From Siphonodentalium dalli (lineage: Eukaryota; Mollusca; Scaphopoda; Gadilida; Siphonodentaliidae), in contig CP136066.1 of NCBI GenBank assembly GCA_032622095.1, positions 98,975,319 to 99,039,318 on the forward strand: 64,000 bases of DNA. Direction: 5' to 3'. Under the pieces are notes generated by a model. That model worked only from the letters and a program-made list of their open reading frames with translations. It did no database searches and was not told the origin of the DNA. Positions within the stretch are counted from its first letter, which is position 1, and every line of letters starts with the position of its first letter. The translations under genes and the position numbers were made by a program. This document shows, piece by piece, positions 1-12,417 of this stretch.

Positions 1-1254
1 CTCCACCCGTTTCCGAGATCTCGTCTGCGCATGCGCGAAGCTGGCGTCGCACGGGCTCGGCGACCCGATACAATTCGTATCCGGGGCAAGATACATTCAC
101 ATAGCAAATTTCAAGTCGATAGCTCCACCCGTTTCCGAGATCTCGTCTGCGCATGCGCTGCACGGACGTCGCACGGGCTCGGCAATACGACAACGACGAC
201 CGCCTGGTCATACTACACACATACCAAGTTTTGTCCCGATCGGTCGAGAATCGTAGATTTGTATTAATGACAGACAGACAAAAAAACAGACAAACAGACA
301 GACAGACAGAGGTCTTCAAAATATATATGAGACTAGCCGATGAGCCCGACGTTGTCCGGGCTATTCAAAAACCAAATTTCAAGTCGATAGCTCTACCCAG
401 CCCGACGTTGTCCGGGCTATTCAAAAACCAAATTTCAAGTCGATAGCTCCACCCGTTTCCGAGATCTCGTCTGCGCATGCGCGAAGCTGGCGTCGCACGG
501 GCTCGGCGACCCGATAAAATTCGTATCCGGGGCAAGATACATTCACATAGCAAATTTCAAGTCGATAGCTCCACCCGTTTCCGAGATCTCGTCTGCGCAT
601 GCGCGAAGCTGGCGTCGCACGGGCTCGGCGATCCGATAAAATTCGCATCCGGGGCAAGATACATTCACATAGCAAATTTCAAGTCGATAGCTCAACCCGT
701 TTCCGAGATCTCGTCTGCGCATGCGCTGCACGGGCGTCGCACGGGCTCGCCAATACGACAACGTCCACCGCCTGGTCAAACTACACACACGTACCAAGTT
801 TCGTCCCGATCGGTCGAGAATCGTAGATTTGTATCAATGACAAACAAACAGACAAACAGACATACAAACAGACAGAGGTCTTCAAAATATATATGAGACT
901 AGCCGATGAGCCCGACGTTGTCCGGGCTATTCAAAAACCAAATTTCAAGTCGATAGCTCTACCCATGCAGCCCGACGTTGTCCGGGCTATTCAAGAAAAC
1001 CAAATTTCAAGTCGATAGCTCCACCCGTTTCCGAGATCTCCTCTGCGCATGCGCGAAGCGGGCACCGCACGGGCACGGCGACCCGATAACATTCGTATCC
1101 GGGGCAAGATACATTCACACACCAAATTTCAAGTCGATAGCTCCACCCGTTTCCGATATCTCGTCTGCGCATGCGCGAAGCTGGCGTCGCACGGGCTCGG
1201 CTGACCCGATAAAATTCGTATCCGGGGCAAGATACATTCACATAGCAAATTTCA
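1..1254. repeat. 122-bp tandem repeat clusters with GACA-rich tails
   Basis: The motif CTCCACCCGTTTCCGAGATC recurs at 1, 123, then 447, 569, 691, then 1019, 1141: exact 122-bp spacing in three clusters. Each unit carries TGCGCATGCGCG and a GATAAAATTCGTATCCGGGG segment. The clusters are separated by a tail containing CCCGATCGGTCGAGAATCG, a GACA-rich microsatellite (about 270-312 and 840-880) and the short palindromic GCCCGACGTTGTCCGGGC at 343, 400, 910 and 970. The tail resembles LINE/SINE 3' ends, so these may be concatenated retroposon copies. Overlapping reading frames here follow the repeat and are not genes. Confidence 0.85.
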
Positions 1255-1454
1255 CGAAAAACCTGAAGAAAACGATTGAACACTCCATTGAATTTCATCA
1301 TAGTAGTGAACAGCCATGGGTTGTGTTATCAGCTGCGATAAAGAGCGTTTGATGTATAACTTACCATTAACGGCCAATATTAAAGAGCGTTCATAGAATA
1401 TCATTATGCTTCATTTTTAGTTTTGGATATGTTCGTGTGTGCATTCGTGATACA

Positions 1455-1630
1455 CAGGGACGTGGCGACAGGGGGTTTGGTGAAAAACTTTCAACATGCC
1501 TGACACAACATTAGTTGGAATTATTACGCCACACATATATATGTTGAAATTGTTATCAATGTTTGAATTTCCAACCAGTAATTATAGTGGGGAATAATTA
1601 TGTTGTTTTTAGACCAACATCAGACCATTT
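1455..1630. repeat. Dispersed repeat, GCCTGACACAACATT family
   Basis: The segment has GTGGCGACAGGGGG followed by GCCTGACACAACATTAG. A second copy lies at 8084-8440. Related pieces occur at about 2300-2420, 3015-3235 and, inverted, 8815-8995. Confidence 0.55.
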
Positions 1631-1631
1631 T

Positions 1632-2266
1632 TTAGCTCAACGTAACAAAGTAAAGTTTGAGCTATTGCCATGGGTTGGCGTCCGCCAACAATTTCCGTCG
1701 CCACGCCAAAAAGTCCGCATTCCTCATCCGATCTTCATCTAACTTCATACGTAGATTCCGTGTGACCTGTAGATGGGAGCTATCGAATTATTTCCCCCCG
1801 AATTTATATGAGAAACATGGTCGCCAGCAGCCATCTTGCATTTCAAATTTGAATCCATCGGCACACCCTGTAGCCCGTATTTATATTCGGATCATTTTTT
1901 AATTTTGCAGGCAAGATTGTGATCACCTGTTGATGAGAGCTATCGTATTTGAACGATTTTCGGTGAAAAATATGGCCGCCGGCAGGTTTCTTGGGTTTTA
2001 CTCTTTGCACGACAAAATCCTTTGGCACACCAGGCAGACCACATCCCTCATCCGATCATCACCAGACTGCATGTGGATCTCTGGGGTGACCTATAGATGA
2101 GAGCCTCCTATTTTTACCGAAATTTGTTGGGGGAAAAATGGCCGCCAGCTTGGAATTTACTATTTGTATGACTAAATCCTTCACTTTCCTTCTTCTTTAT
2201 CATTCTATTCATTGCTCAGTAAAGCATAACTACTTCCCAAGTTGAGCTACAGTGTCATTGACACTT
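1632..2266 (-). mobile_element. Tandem-core element (pearl/Helitron-like, non-autonomous), short copy
   Basis: On the minus strand the element starts AAGTGTCAATGACACTGTAG near 2266 and ends TTGAGCTAAAA near 1632, the same ends as the 50109-52400 copy. Its core holds about three diverged monomers, recognised by the ATGGCCGCC block at 1815-1840, 1971 and 2130. Bivalve 'pearl' and HINE-type elements are known to have this design of conserved ends around about 160-bp core repeats; assignment to that class is inference. No coding capacity. Confidence 0.7.
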
Positions 2267-2419
2267 GTATTCTACTTATACGGTCAACATATTTTTTTTA
2301 TGAAATAGCTATCAGTTGGAAATTTGTCAACCTTAGGGTGTGCCAGGTACCATTTCGTTCCAACACAGCTGGTGGGTGCAAATGGTACTTCGCGATTCGC
2401 GAACATGGTAAGTTATTTG

Positions 2420-5400
2420 GTCTGGCTCAAGGCTGCGGTGTGTGCACTTTCGCGACCATCACCCAAGTGTATACTAGTTTATAATATATACTCATTATTT
2501 TAGACACCCACACCTCTTTCGAAGAATTTTCTCTAATACCTGCGCGTACAGCATAGTCATCCACTGCATTGTTAATGATGTGTCTCATAATAACTATGAT
2601 TTATTCTCTGCCTAATTTTTTTTTATCAGAACTGTCGTATTTCGCTGAGGTTGTTTGTGCCTAGTAACCAGGCTCTTGTAGCTGCTAACAGACAATACTA
2701 GCCTTCGGTCATCCCCTTTATACATCCTGATAATCATCGTGGTACTATATTTACTGTAGTAGCGTATACAGGGGTTATTCATGTGTTATGGACATCATTG
2801 TGCGCTACAATCTCATATATATATTGAGAAGTCATTGGTGAAATTGTTGACTACATGTTCTCGATTTTGGCTTGTGGCAATGACAAATAGTGGTGAATTA
2901 TATAACCCTATTTGAAGGATCCAATGTTTGGTTTACAACCAAACCGACAGCGACATGGTGATAGTGGGTTTGTAGTCCAAGTTCCTCGGACGTACGTAAA
3001 CCACTATAATTTTAGTCTGAAATGGCCACCAGCTGGACATTTTCTAACATTAGGGAGTGTCAGGTTGGTAACAATTGGAAAGCACGAGGTACCTGTTAAA
3101 AAGTTCTAAATCAAGTGGATTATCAGAATGCAATTCCGCGAAACCGGCAGTTAATTTTTTGTCAGGTGCATGGGGGGCGGTGTCGTTGGAAATTCCAAAG
3201 GTGGACACCCAACGGGGAATCTCTAGCCACGTCCCTGCAAACCAAGCTATTACATGACCTTATATGTTGTATACATATTATCAATCCTTTATATTGTTTT
3301 ATGTGTCAATTTTGGTAACTTATTTTGATGTAAAAGGCTCGAGTAAAAAACTTGTTTCGCAGCCCCTGCATGGCCACCGGTGCACCCCGGCATATATGCA
3401 TATAACAAAATGTTACCCTTATCCCTGCCTGGCTTGGTATATGTTTTACTAATTGGTGTCAAATAAGATGGAGTGCGTCTTGTTGACGTTCCGCACAGAA
3501 GTCAGATAAACGCTCTTTATTTTTGCCGTATGAGGAAGAGTGGGACTAATAACGCTCTTTATTGTTACATTGCTACCGATAAATCAGTACCCGCGGTCCT
3601 TCAGTTTTCATTTGAGAATTCCTTTCGATTTAGCAACAACAAAAATAAAAATAAAAAATATATATAATATAAGTATGAAGCATGACATATACACATCACA
3701 TGAGTCTACACAATGACGAGAAGACAATGGGTTTGAGTGTCTCATCCTATCCAATCTGCATTGGAACTTTTAAACCTGGATGAGACACAACCGCAGTTGG
3801 AAATCTGAGACTGGAAAATATGTTCAAAGTGGTCTGGTGACTGGAAGTTTCACGTTCCTGGTTCCATCTTAGCGTGAGTCGTATCCTGTTTATGCCCAAA
3901 GTAGCTGGGATATCGTTTTGCTTCAGACTAGTTTTAGTCTCAAAATACCTCATTCTGTCTGTTCTCCTGTATCATTAGATCATGTCGTGAATCTCTATTC
4001 TAGCTATATACGCCCGTAGATATCACATTCCACCAATACAAACACGTTTTTAACTGTTTGATGTTCTGATCCGTTCTGACAGGGAACTTTATACCATTGA
4101 TCAAACAAGGAAAGGAATATATGTCTTGGTTAATTCAATGTAGTGGTGGTCCCGGGTTGAGATTACATGCTTTTTGTGACTTGTGTGAGTCGATATCGCA
4201 ATACACATTGAATTAATTACTCGGGGGAAATTCTATGATTGTAAGCGACGCAAAGCAAAATCGCTCACAAAGTCACCGACAGTGAAATACGTTATTAAGG
4301 AACAGGTATTAACTATTTACAAAGAAATATGTCATCAGCGCTTCTTTTTTTTCAACGGTATTAACTTCCATGTGACAAAACATTCTCAGGTTTTAATTGA
4401 ATTGGTGGAGTATGATATATACGGGAGTAACCAGAGCAGAGATTCATGGCATGGAATACTGGATCATAAACTCAATATGAACCTATATTTAGAGGTCGAA
4501 ATAGGTTCAGTGCGAACAAAACAGAACACTATATGAACAATTGGTTCAAAACAAGCATATTTGCCGTGATAATGTGTTTTCTCTGCGGCCCGCGCCATTA
4601 CATGGAAATTCAAAGGTGCATGTATGGACACCCCCAAAAAACCCTCTAATCCCTGAGTTCGCCTATTTTGATAATATGATAATCACTACTGAACGTCACA
4701 CAGTGTTGGTTGTTGAATTTTGTGGTTAGGATGGTGTGACATGAGGTTATGACCCATGATCTACCCTTTGCCAATATTTCACTCAAAAGCAAGAATCGTG
4801 CAATGAGTATAAAAATACAGCTAGGCAATCAATTGGCGGCGATTGTCTTTCAAATGATAATAGAATCGTTGAATTGCTTCGATAAACTGCCCCGACCTCA
4901 TATGAACCTTCAGATATGCAATTATGCATGATATAATGGATATATAACCTTGTTATAAGTCAACTTTGGGGGAAATCGTTTTAAATGTATTCTTGATACA
5001 CCTCAAGTTTTAGGTGGTTGGTTTGATATTGGACGTTCATAAAAAAAAAGATATAAAATTTGGTTGCTTTTTCTATCCAAGTGGAATTAAAAAAATAATT
5101 TACATTAATTTTTATCAAATGTACCAATATTGAAGTTTTTCTAGATAAATATTAAAAAATCCATCTTGAAATGTCAGAAACTCAAGAGCTTTAAGAAAGA
5201 CGCATTCAGTGGCGAATCTGCTTCGGTTAGTTCTCTTTTTAAGCCATGTTTACCTGATGTCAGGGAACCAATAGATCATCGTAATCTTATGTTATTAACG
5301 TGCTGTTCGGTCCCACGAATCTTTTCAGACAGATGTGCTCTACATCGGTATGTTTACACAGAGAATTACCAGAACCGCATCAATTAAAATTAAAATTCAA

Positions 5401-5548
5401 ACGGTTCTTTTGCCCATCGCTATTCAAAGGTGACCGGACGGCTTATATAGAGTCGCATTTCGGGATGTACATCAAAGCTAGCAATAAAGATGTGCCTCCA
5501 TTTATCACAGGTTCTTTTGCAAATGGCCAAAAAATGTAGCGAAATATG
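2420..5548. other. Non-coding stretch, few recognisable features
   Basis: No convincing exon was found; short open frames lack codon structure or splice context. It holds diverged repeat pieces (3015-3235) and a segment at 4390-4460 that resembles 47955-48020. Confidence 0.5.
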
Positions 5549-6170
5549 AAACAGGGGTTGTGCACAAGAGTGAATCTGTCCGACCGAGATTCACTAAAAA
5601 TGGATGAACTATGGAATCATAACTCAGAACGAAGGGTCATAACTAGATCACGTAAACAAAATCGGACAAACCTGTTTTTTTTATTAAATCATTAAATCAA
5701 TCAAGATATTGTTGTGAAAGATCCATTTACTCAAATATGAAATGAATCGGTAGAATTTCAATTATCGCGTTAACGGTTATCAAATTGCTAAAAAAAAAAT
5801 GACAATCTAAGGGCCTTAACTCGGGTAAAAAAAAAATAGGACAAACCTGGTTTTCGAACTCGTTCGCGATATTGTTGTAAACGTTCCATATACCAAATGT
5901 GAATGAAATTGGTTGACCTTTGTTTATGTTATCGCGCTAAAGGACATATACATTGCAACCCCCCCCCCACAAAATAGACGAATTATATAAGGGTCGTAAC
6001 TCATGTTAAAAAAAAATCGAACAACCTGGTATTCGAACTTGATAAGAGATATTGTTGTGACAGATCCATATACCAAGTATGGATGAAATTGAAGTTTGTT
6101 GAAGTTATCGAGCTAACGGACATTAAATTGCTATAATTAGAAGCAAGCATAACTCTGGTTAGAACGTTGG
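5549..6170 (+). repeat. 'Aagggtcataactc' monomeric repeat, about three units
   Basis: It begins GAAACAGGGGTTGTGCACAAG. Then come units with GGGTCGTAACTC, a poly-A tract, TCGGACAAACCTG, GATATTGTTGTGA, GATCCATATACCAA and a GAAATTGGTTGA segment, recurring near 5630, 5810 and 5988. The same family occupies 52401-53210, with degraded relatives near 39200-39560, 47040-47300 and 54440-54780. It is dispersed and non-coding, and may be the 3' region of a retroelement. Confidence 0.75.
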
Positions 6171-6329
6171 GCGGATCCGATTTTGTGTGTGCAACCTGAT
6201 GTATGTGTTGTTATGCTATATATGGGTTTAGGGCCGCCCGCCCGGACGCCCACAGGAATTTATTAATGATTGTGCCATAGGAAATTTTTGAAACACCTTG
6301 ATGAATTATTCTATACAAATCTAAAGTAT

Positions 6330-6440
6330 TAATATATAGGCCTTGTTTCATCAGTTTTTCTGTCTGCCGTCTGCTTTTATTACCTGGACACCCATCCCAA
6401 TGAATAATAGACCACTCCAATGTGTACTGTTATAAATGAG
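6330..6440 (-). mobile_element. Fragment of piggyBac-like MITE (TTAACCCTTT family)
   Basis: Contains GTCTGCTTTTATTACCTG, AATAATAGACCACTCCAATG and GAGTGGGAGAATCCAT, blocks shared with the fuller copies at 18720-19001, 41738-41990 and 42246-42500. Confidence 0.6.
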
Positions 6441-6638
6441 TGGGAGAATCCATCTAATATAGAAATGTTCAGATGTCCCTCAACTGAAATCAAGCTTGGC
6501 AATCGGTCCAGGTTTTCACATACAAGTCGGGGTTCAAAGCCACGACCTCGTCGTCTATTACTTGACTGCATGAGGTGGCATATGCGATGATCGTATCCAG
6601 GTCTAATATAATATCTAAACCGTCGCTTCAGACATTGG

Positions 6639-7711
6639 GATAGTTGCTGTCCGGGACACATGCGGTGGTTGAGCTAGATAGTTGCTGTCCGGGACACATG
6701 CAGTGGTTGGGCTAGATAGTTGCTGCCCGGGACACATGCAGTGGTTGAGCTAGATAGTTGCTGTCCGGGACACATGCAGTGGTTGAGCTAGATAGTTGCT
6801 GTCCGGGACACATGCAGTGGTTGAGCTAGATAGTTGCCGTCCGGGACACATGCAGTGGTTGAGCTAGATATTTGCTGTCCGGGACACATGCGGTGGTTGA
6901 GCTAGATAGTTGCTGTCCGGGACACATGCAGTGGTTGAGCTAGATAGTTGCTGTCCGGGACATATGTGGTGGTTGAGCTAGATAGTTGCTGTCCGGGACA
7001 CATGCAGTGGTTGAGCTAGATAGTTGCTGTCCGGGACACATGCAGTGGTTGAGCTAGATAGTTGCTATCCGGGACATATGTGGTGGTTGAGCTAGATAGT
7101 TGCTGTCCGGGACACATGCAGTGGTTGAGCTAGATAGTTGCTGTCCGGGACACATGCAGTGGTTGAGATAGATAGTTGCTGTCCGGGACACATGCGGTGG
7201 TTGAGCTAGATAGTTGCTGCCCGGGACACATGCAGTGGTTGAGCTAGATAGTTGCTGTCCGGGACACATGCAGTGGTTGAGCTAGATAGTTGCTGTCCGG
7301 GACATATGTGGTGGTTGAGCTAGATAGTTGCTGCCCGGGACACATGCAGTGGTTGAGCTAGATAGTTGCTGTCCGGGACATATGTGGTGGTTGAGCTAGA
7401 TAGTTGCTGCCCGGGACACATGCAGTGGTTGAGCTAGATAGTTGCTGTCCGGGACACATGCGGTGGTTGAGCTAGATAGTTGCTGCCCGGGACACATGCG
7501 GTGGTTGAGCTAGATAGTTGCTGTCCGGGACACATGCGGTGGTTGAGCTAGATAGTTGCTGTCCGGGACACATGCGGTGGTTGAGCTAGATAGTTGCTGC
7601 CCGGGACACATGCGGTGGTTGAGCTAGATAGTTGCTGTCCGGGACACATGCGGTGGTTGAGCTAGATAGTTGCTGCCCGGGACACATGCGGTGGTTGAGC
7701 TAGATAGTTGT
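6639..7711 (+). repeat. 38-bp minisatellite, 28 full units
   Basis: The unit is GATAGTTGCTGTCCGGGACA followed by CATGCAGTGGTTGAGCTA. Units begin every 38 bases from 6639 to 7665, with a partial unit at 7703, and no length change in any copy. Variants fall at few sites: TGTCC or TGCCC, and CACATGCAG, CACATGCGG or CATATGTGG. The last seven units carry only the CGG variant, with TCC/CCC partly alternating. Confidence 0.97.
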
Positions 7712-8083
7712 TGCAGAAGTTATTGTACTTACGAGTGAAAGGGGTTTCGTGCATTTTACGAAAATCTATTAAATGGTTGATGTGCATTTGGTGTTCAAAA
7801 TCTGGAAACAATCGATACCTATTTTCTTTGTAAATTTCAGTTATAAATAATTGTTTTTAAAGATTACGATTAGTTAATCCCGTCATATGTGTATACATGT
7901 TTTAAACACATTTAAAATCAAAACAGCTTTTGGTTAGAGACTTGTTGGGTTACGTGTGTTCGTGGCCCTGGTATCCAAAAAAGTTCACGTCGTGTGCCAA
8001 ATGGTCCGTAGTACCCTAGACCTACTTCAGCACACTAACAGTAGCCCATTTTTCATAAATGGAACGAAGAGATTCGTTGGGCA

Positions 8084-8440
8084 GTGATGTGGCGACATGG
8101 GGGGGGGGGGGGGGGTACCTGACCTTCCGAACTTTGGTCAAAATATTCAATAGCTACAAATTTTATGCCTGACACAACATTTGTTGAAAATTTTACACCA
8201 AATTTTGGCTGAAATTATTTTCAACACCAGCATTTTTTTTCATCTGTTGGTCCACATTTTGGTCTGAAATGGCTATGAGTTGGAAATGGTTTAATCTTTT
8301 TCAATAGCTGGACAGTTTGAGGTTACCAGTTGGAAGTTACAACCCAAGGTGTGTGGGGGGGGGGGGGGGGTCAAGGGGTGCAGTTGAAATTTCAAGGTGG
8401 GCACCCCCAACTGAGAACCTCTAGCCACATCCCTAACATG
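8084..8440 (+). repeat. Dispersed repeat with two G-runs
   Basis: Second copy of the GCCTGACACAACATT family, with G-runs at 8099-8115 and 8355-8370 and a GTGGGCACCCCCAA block shared with the 3180-3235 region. Confidence 0.6.
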
Positions 8441-9542
8441 GGTTGTGCTTTAACGATAGATCCAGAACAACTTACTTTGCCAGTAGCTCATATCCGATTA
8501 GGTGAAATATACCGCTGGCAAAAACTATACACAACGTAATCGCGTAATGATATATTCGTATACTTGCAAGCCCCTAAATTGCTTCACTTCAGCATCGAGT
8601 GAACGTGACCTTTGTTTGTCGCCGACATGTCGCCCCGGTGCACGAGGTACGGCGTGACCCGCCATTCCACCGAGGTAGGGTGACATTCATGTGATGTCAA
8701 CTACATTTGGCAGATCTACAGACCTTAATATTTTTGTATGTTTGTTTGCCAATAATACAGTTATATGACGCGTGTTCCGTGCACTTTCTCCGCCCATCAT
8801 CAATACAAGAGTCACTGGATCACAACAGGATGTGGCCCCCGTGGGGGGAGTGGCGGGAGTGGCGTGTCCAACTTGGAATTTCTAACTAAACCCAATGAAC
8901 TCGACCAAATTTCCAAGTCCGGAATTTCGAACCTAATGCCCGGGAAGTTTCCAACTGATAGCCGTTTCAGTCCAAAAACATTTGACAAACAGTAGGATTC
9001 TAAACCAGTATGTTCACTAGATAACAATCAGCTTCCATTATCCCACGTGGACTCGGTGTCGAATAGGTCCACCGACCCACTACGAGAGGTACGAACCCCC
9101 TAATATGGCACTCTGTTAGTCATGGAGTGCATCCGTTAGGGCCTCAGTGTGCTGTATGAGTTACCAGCTCTTTTTGGTGTTATGCAAGAAACGGCCTTAT
9201 CGTACATCAAATGAACCACATGTGGGTACGGCTTATATTACGGGCTACTTTGGTCCTGGTCTCAGATATGTTTCTGTTATCTTGTCTCAGCCGTCTGCAG
9301 TCGTGCATTTTTATAGTCACATTTTGCTCTGTGTCGGTTTGTGTCATGCAGTATGTGTTTGAATTCGATCTTGATTATGTATATATTACTGTATAACAAT
9401 TAACTATATACAGGTATATACATGTATACATGTATTTGAATGTCAGTATCAACGTCACATGTGGAACTAAGATATTTTACTTCTCACCGTCGTGGTAACG
9501 TGACATCTGTTACTTATTCCTTATTGGACAATCGAAAACAAA

Positions 9543-9640
9543 AATTCTGGCCCGATTTTCACGGAATAAATGGCATTTAATAATGGCGAATAATTAAGAT
9601 TCCACCCAGAACATTTACCACCCATAATAGTAAAACGGCA
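9543..9640 (+). repeat. Left piece of the 137-bp repeat family
   Basis: Contains CCCGATTTTCACGGAATAAA and AAGATTCCACCCAGAACATT, matching units at 14403-15430. It may be the left flank of a locus split by the MITE that starts at 9641. Confidence 0.55.
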
Positions 9641-9699
9641 CACTGTATTAACTGAACAGCCGTATTTTCAACGGTAGAATGCCGTTACTTTAACGGTAT
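9641..9699 (+). mobile_element. ACGGTA-rich MITE, left end
   Basis: CACTGTATTAACTGAACAGC followed by CCGTATTTTCAACGGTAG pairs with the reverse complement of the right end at about 14360-14398 (CACTGTAAATAACCCGCCGT). The MITE is interrupted after TAT at 9697-9699 by the composite array. Confidence 0.7.
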
Positions 9700-10086
9700 G
9701 GTGACACTCCACAGTTTCGAATGATCAGTAGGGGTACATTTTGAAATTTTTTGATATTATTGTGAGGAAACAGTGTTCTTCCCGACAACATAGGCGGCTA
9801 TACCATAGATTTTCTGGTTTTTGTGTCCCATGGGCCTGAAATACGCTTATTTTGGCCATTTTTGCATCAAAATTTCATTTTTCAGGCACACGATCAAGGG
9901 GCATAACTCTTGCTACCCCCATTAAAATGACAATTCTGTACCAAAATCTTTAAGCCTAGTATGTGCCCAACCCAGGTATATATACATTGTATATGTTTTG
10001 TGGGATCACATTTCAGTTATTTTTTATTGAATTGATGCCCCCCCTTATTTTTGCACCAATCCCTGCAGAAACTGTGGAGTGTCACC
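9700..10086 (+). mobile_element. TIR element A, copy 1 (internally deleted)
   Basis: Ends are GGTGACACTCCACAGTTTC and its inverse GAAACTGTGGAGTGTCACC. Compared with copies 2 and 3 (about 650 bp), this 387-bp copy lacks about 264 bp between the TACATTT near the left end and TGAAATTTTTTGATATT. Confidence 0.85.
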
Positions 10087-10930
10087 TTCAAGAACAGCAA
10101 ATAGCACCATTTTCATCTGTCAACTTGACAAATATTGTTACTGAAAGTCATTTTTTTAGCAAATCTGTTCAGTTAGAAGGAACATTTTGTGGTAGATACA
10201 CCATTCTTCTATGGATATTCCAATACAGGTTGTCTTTAGTCATATAAATTGGTGGGGATATGGAGTCTTGGAGCAGTGTGGGGGGGGGGGGGGGGTGGTG
10301 GTTCATGTATATGGTTATTGGTGATGTTTCAGATGATGGGTACTTCTTCATTACATCATATGCTCCTTGAATCTTAGATGAAAAGGCTGATATTGTGACA
10401 TTACACAGTATACAACAAGATTAGATATTCAGTCTTTCTTATTCACAAGTGTGAAATATAATAATTCAGGTTTCCTTGGTCATATTTCACTTGACAACAT
10501 ATTGTTCATGTGATGTCATAACCTTGTAAAGCTTTCCCTTAATGATAAATAAGACTTGGATTTTTTTAACCCATAGTTTTGGGATAGTATTAAAGATAGT
10601 TGTTGTATGAAATATTATGTTTTATTTTGATATCTGAGGAAAATAAGCATCTCATAATATATTTTATACAACATTTTAGCATTTCAGACCTTTTTCAAGC
10701 CATAGATGATGGTTGAATATATCCATTTTTTCACTACGTCAAGCATAACGTCATTGGGCTCTGAAAGACCCCAAAGGGGTGAAATCATGGGGGTGCATGT
10801 AAATCCCCACCCAATCTTACTGCCTGTGATTGCAATAACGCATGGGGTGTAATATATCATTTTAAGCGGTATAATGCAGATAATATGGAGGTGTGGTCCC
10901 TATTAAAGATTAATAAAATTGCATTTCCCT
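10087..10930 (+). repeat. Unit B, copy 1 (about 844 bp)
   Basis: Starts TTCAAGAACAGCAAATAGCA, holds a G-run of 16 (10280-10295), and ends AAAATTGCATTTCCCT. Nearly identical to units at 10931-11770 and 12418-13268. No coding frame is conserved across copies. Confidence 0.88.
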
Positions 10931-11770
10931 TCATGACCAGCAAATAGCACCATTTTCATCTGTCAACTTGACAAATATTGTTACTGAAAATCATTTTTTA
11001 GCAAATCTGTTCAGTTAGAAGGAACATTTTGTGGTAGATACACCATTCTTCTATGGATATTCCAATACAGGTTGTCTTTAGTCATATAAATTGGTGGGGA
11101 TATGGAGTCTTGGAGCAGTGGGGGGGGGGGGTGGTGGTGGTTCATGTATATGGTTATTGGTGATTTTTCAGATGATGAGTACTTCTTCATGACATCATAT
11201 GCTCCTTGAATCTTAGCTGAAAAGGCTGATAGTGACATTACACAGTATACAACAAGATTAGATATTCAGTCTTTCTTATTCACAAGTGTGAAATATAATA
11301 ATTCAGGTTTCCTTGGTCATATTTCACTTGACAACATATTGTTCATGTGATGTCATAACCTTGTAAAGCTTTCCCTTAATGCTAAATAAGACTTGGAATT
11401 TTTTAACCCATAGTTTGGGAGAGTATTAAAGATAGTTGTTGTATGAAATATTATGTTTTATTTTGATATCTGAGGAAAATAAGCATCTCATAATATATTT
11501 TATACAACATTTTAGCATTTCAGACCTTTTTTCAAGCCATAGATGATGGTTGAATATATCCATTTTGTCACTACGTCAAGCATAACGTCATTGGGTTCTG
11601 AAAGACCCAAAAGGGGTGAAATCATGGGGGTGCATGTAAATCCCCACCCAATCTTACTGCCTGTGATTGCAATAACGCATGGGGTGTAATATATCATTTT
11701 AAGCGGTATAATGCAGAGAATATGGAGGTGTGGTCCATATTAAAGATTAATAAAATTGCATTTACCTTAA
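10931..11770 (+). repeat. Unit B, copy 2 (about 840 bp)
   Basis: Directly abuts copy 1 without an intervening A element (junction TTTCCCTTCATGACCAGC). G-run of 12 at 11120-11131. Confidence 0.88.
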
Positions 11771-12417
11771 GGTGACACTCCACAGTTTCGAATGATCAGT
11801 AGGGTACATTTCTTAGAATAGAGTACCAGTGTTTTCTGTCACCATGGGTGTGGTATGTTTATTGAGAGAAGGTTAGTTATGAATTTGTGGATTTTTAGAG
11901 GATGTCTTTGAGTTTTGAAAACTATTGTTTCAGGTGACCTTGACCCCACCAGTATGAAGTAGTAGCGATTTCTGCGAAACAGTGGCTCCAGACACCAGCG
12001 TGACTTTTTAGCACCTAAAATTTGTCATCTGCATGAAAAATATATTTTTTTAAATTACAGTGGTGAGAAGTTTGAAATTTTTTGATATTATTGTGAGGAA
12101 ACAGTGTTCTTCCCGACAACATAGGCGGCTATACCATAGATTTTCTGGTTTTTGTGTCCCACGGGCCTGAAATACGCTTATTTTGGCCATTTTTGCATCA
12201 AAATTTCATTTTTCAGGCACACGATCAAGGGGCATAACTCTTGCTACCCCCATTAAAATGACAATTCTGTAACAAAATCTTTAAGCCTAGTATGTGCCCA
12301 ACCCAGGTATATATACATTGTATATGTGTTGTGGGATCACATTTCAGTTATTTTTTTATTGAATTGATGCCCCCCTTATTTTTGCACCAATCCCTGCAGA
12401 AACTGTGGAGTGTCACC
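11771..12417 (+). mobile_element. TIR element A, copy 2 (647 bp)
   Basis: Left end GGTGACACTCCACAGTTTCG preceded by TTAA; right end GGAGTGTCACC followed by TTCAAG. No transposase frame; a non-autonomous DNA element. Confidence 0.85.

Noticed and set aside
477-1352. Several open frames over the 122-bp repeats
   Set aside because: The same peptide recurs with the repeat on both strands; shadow of the tandem repeat.
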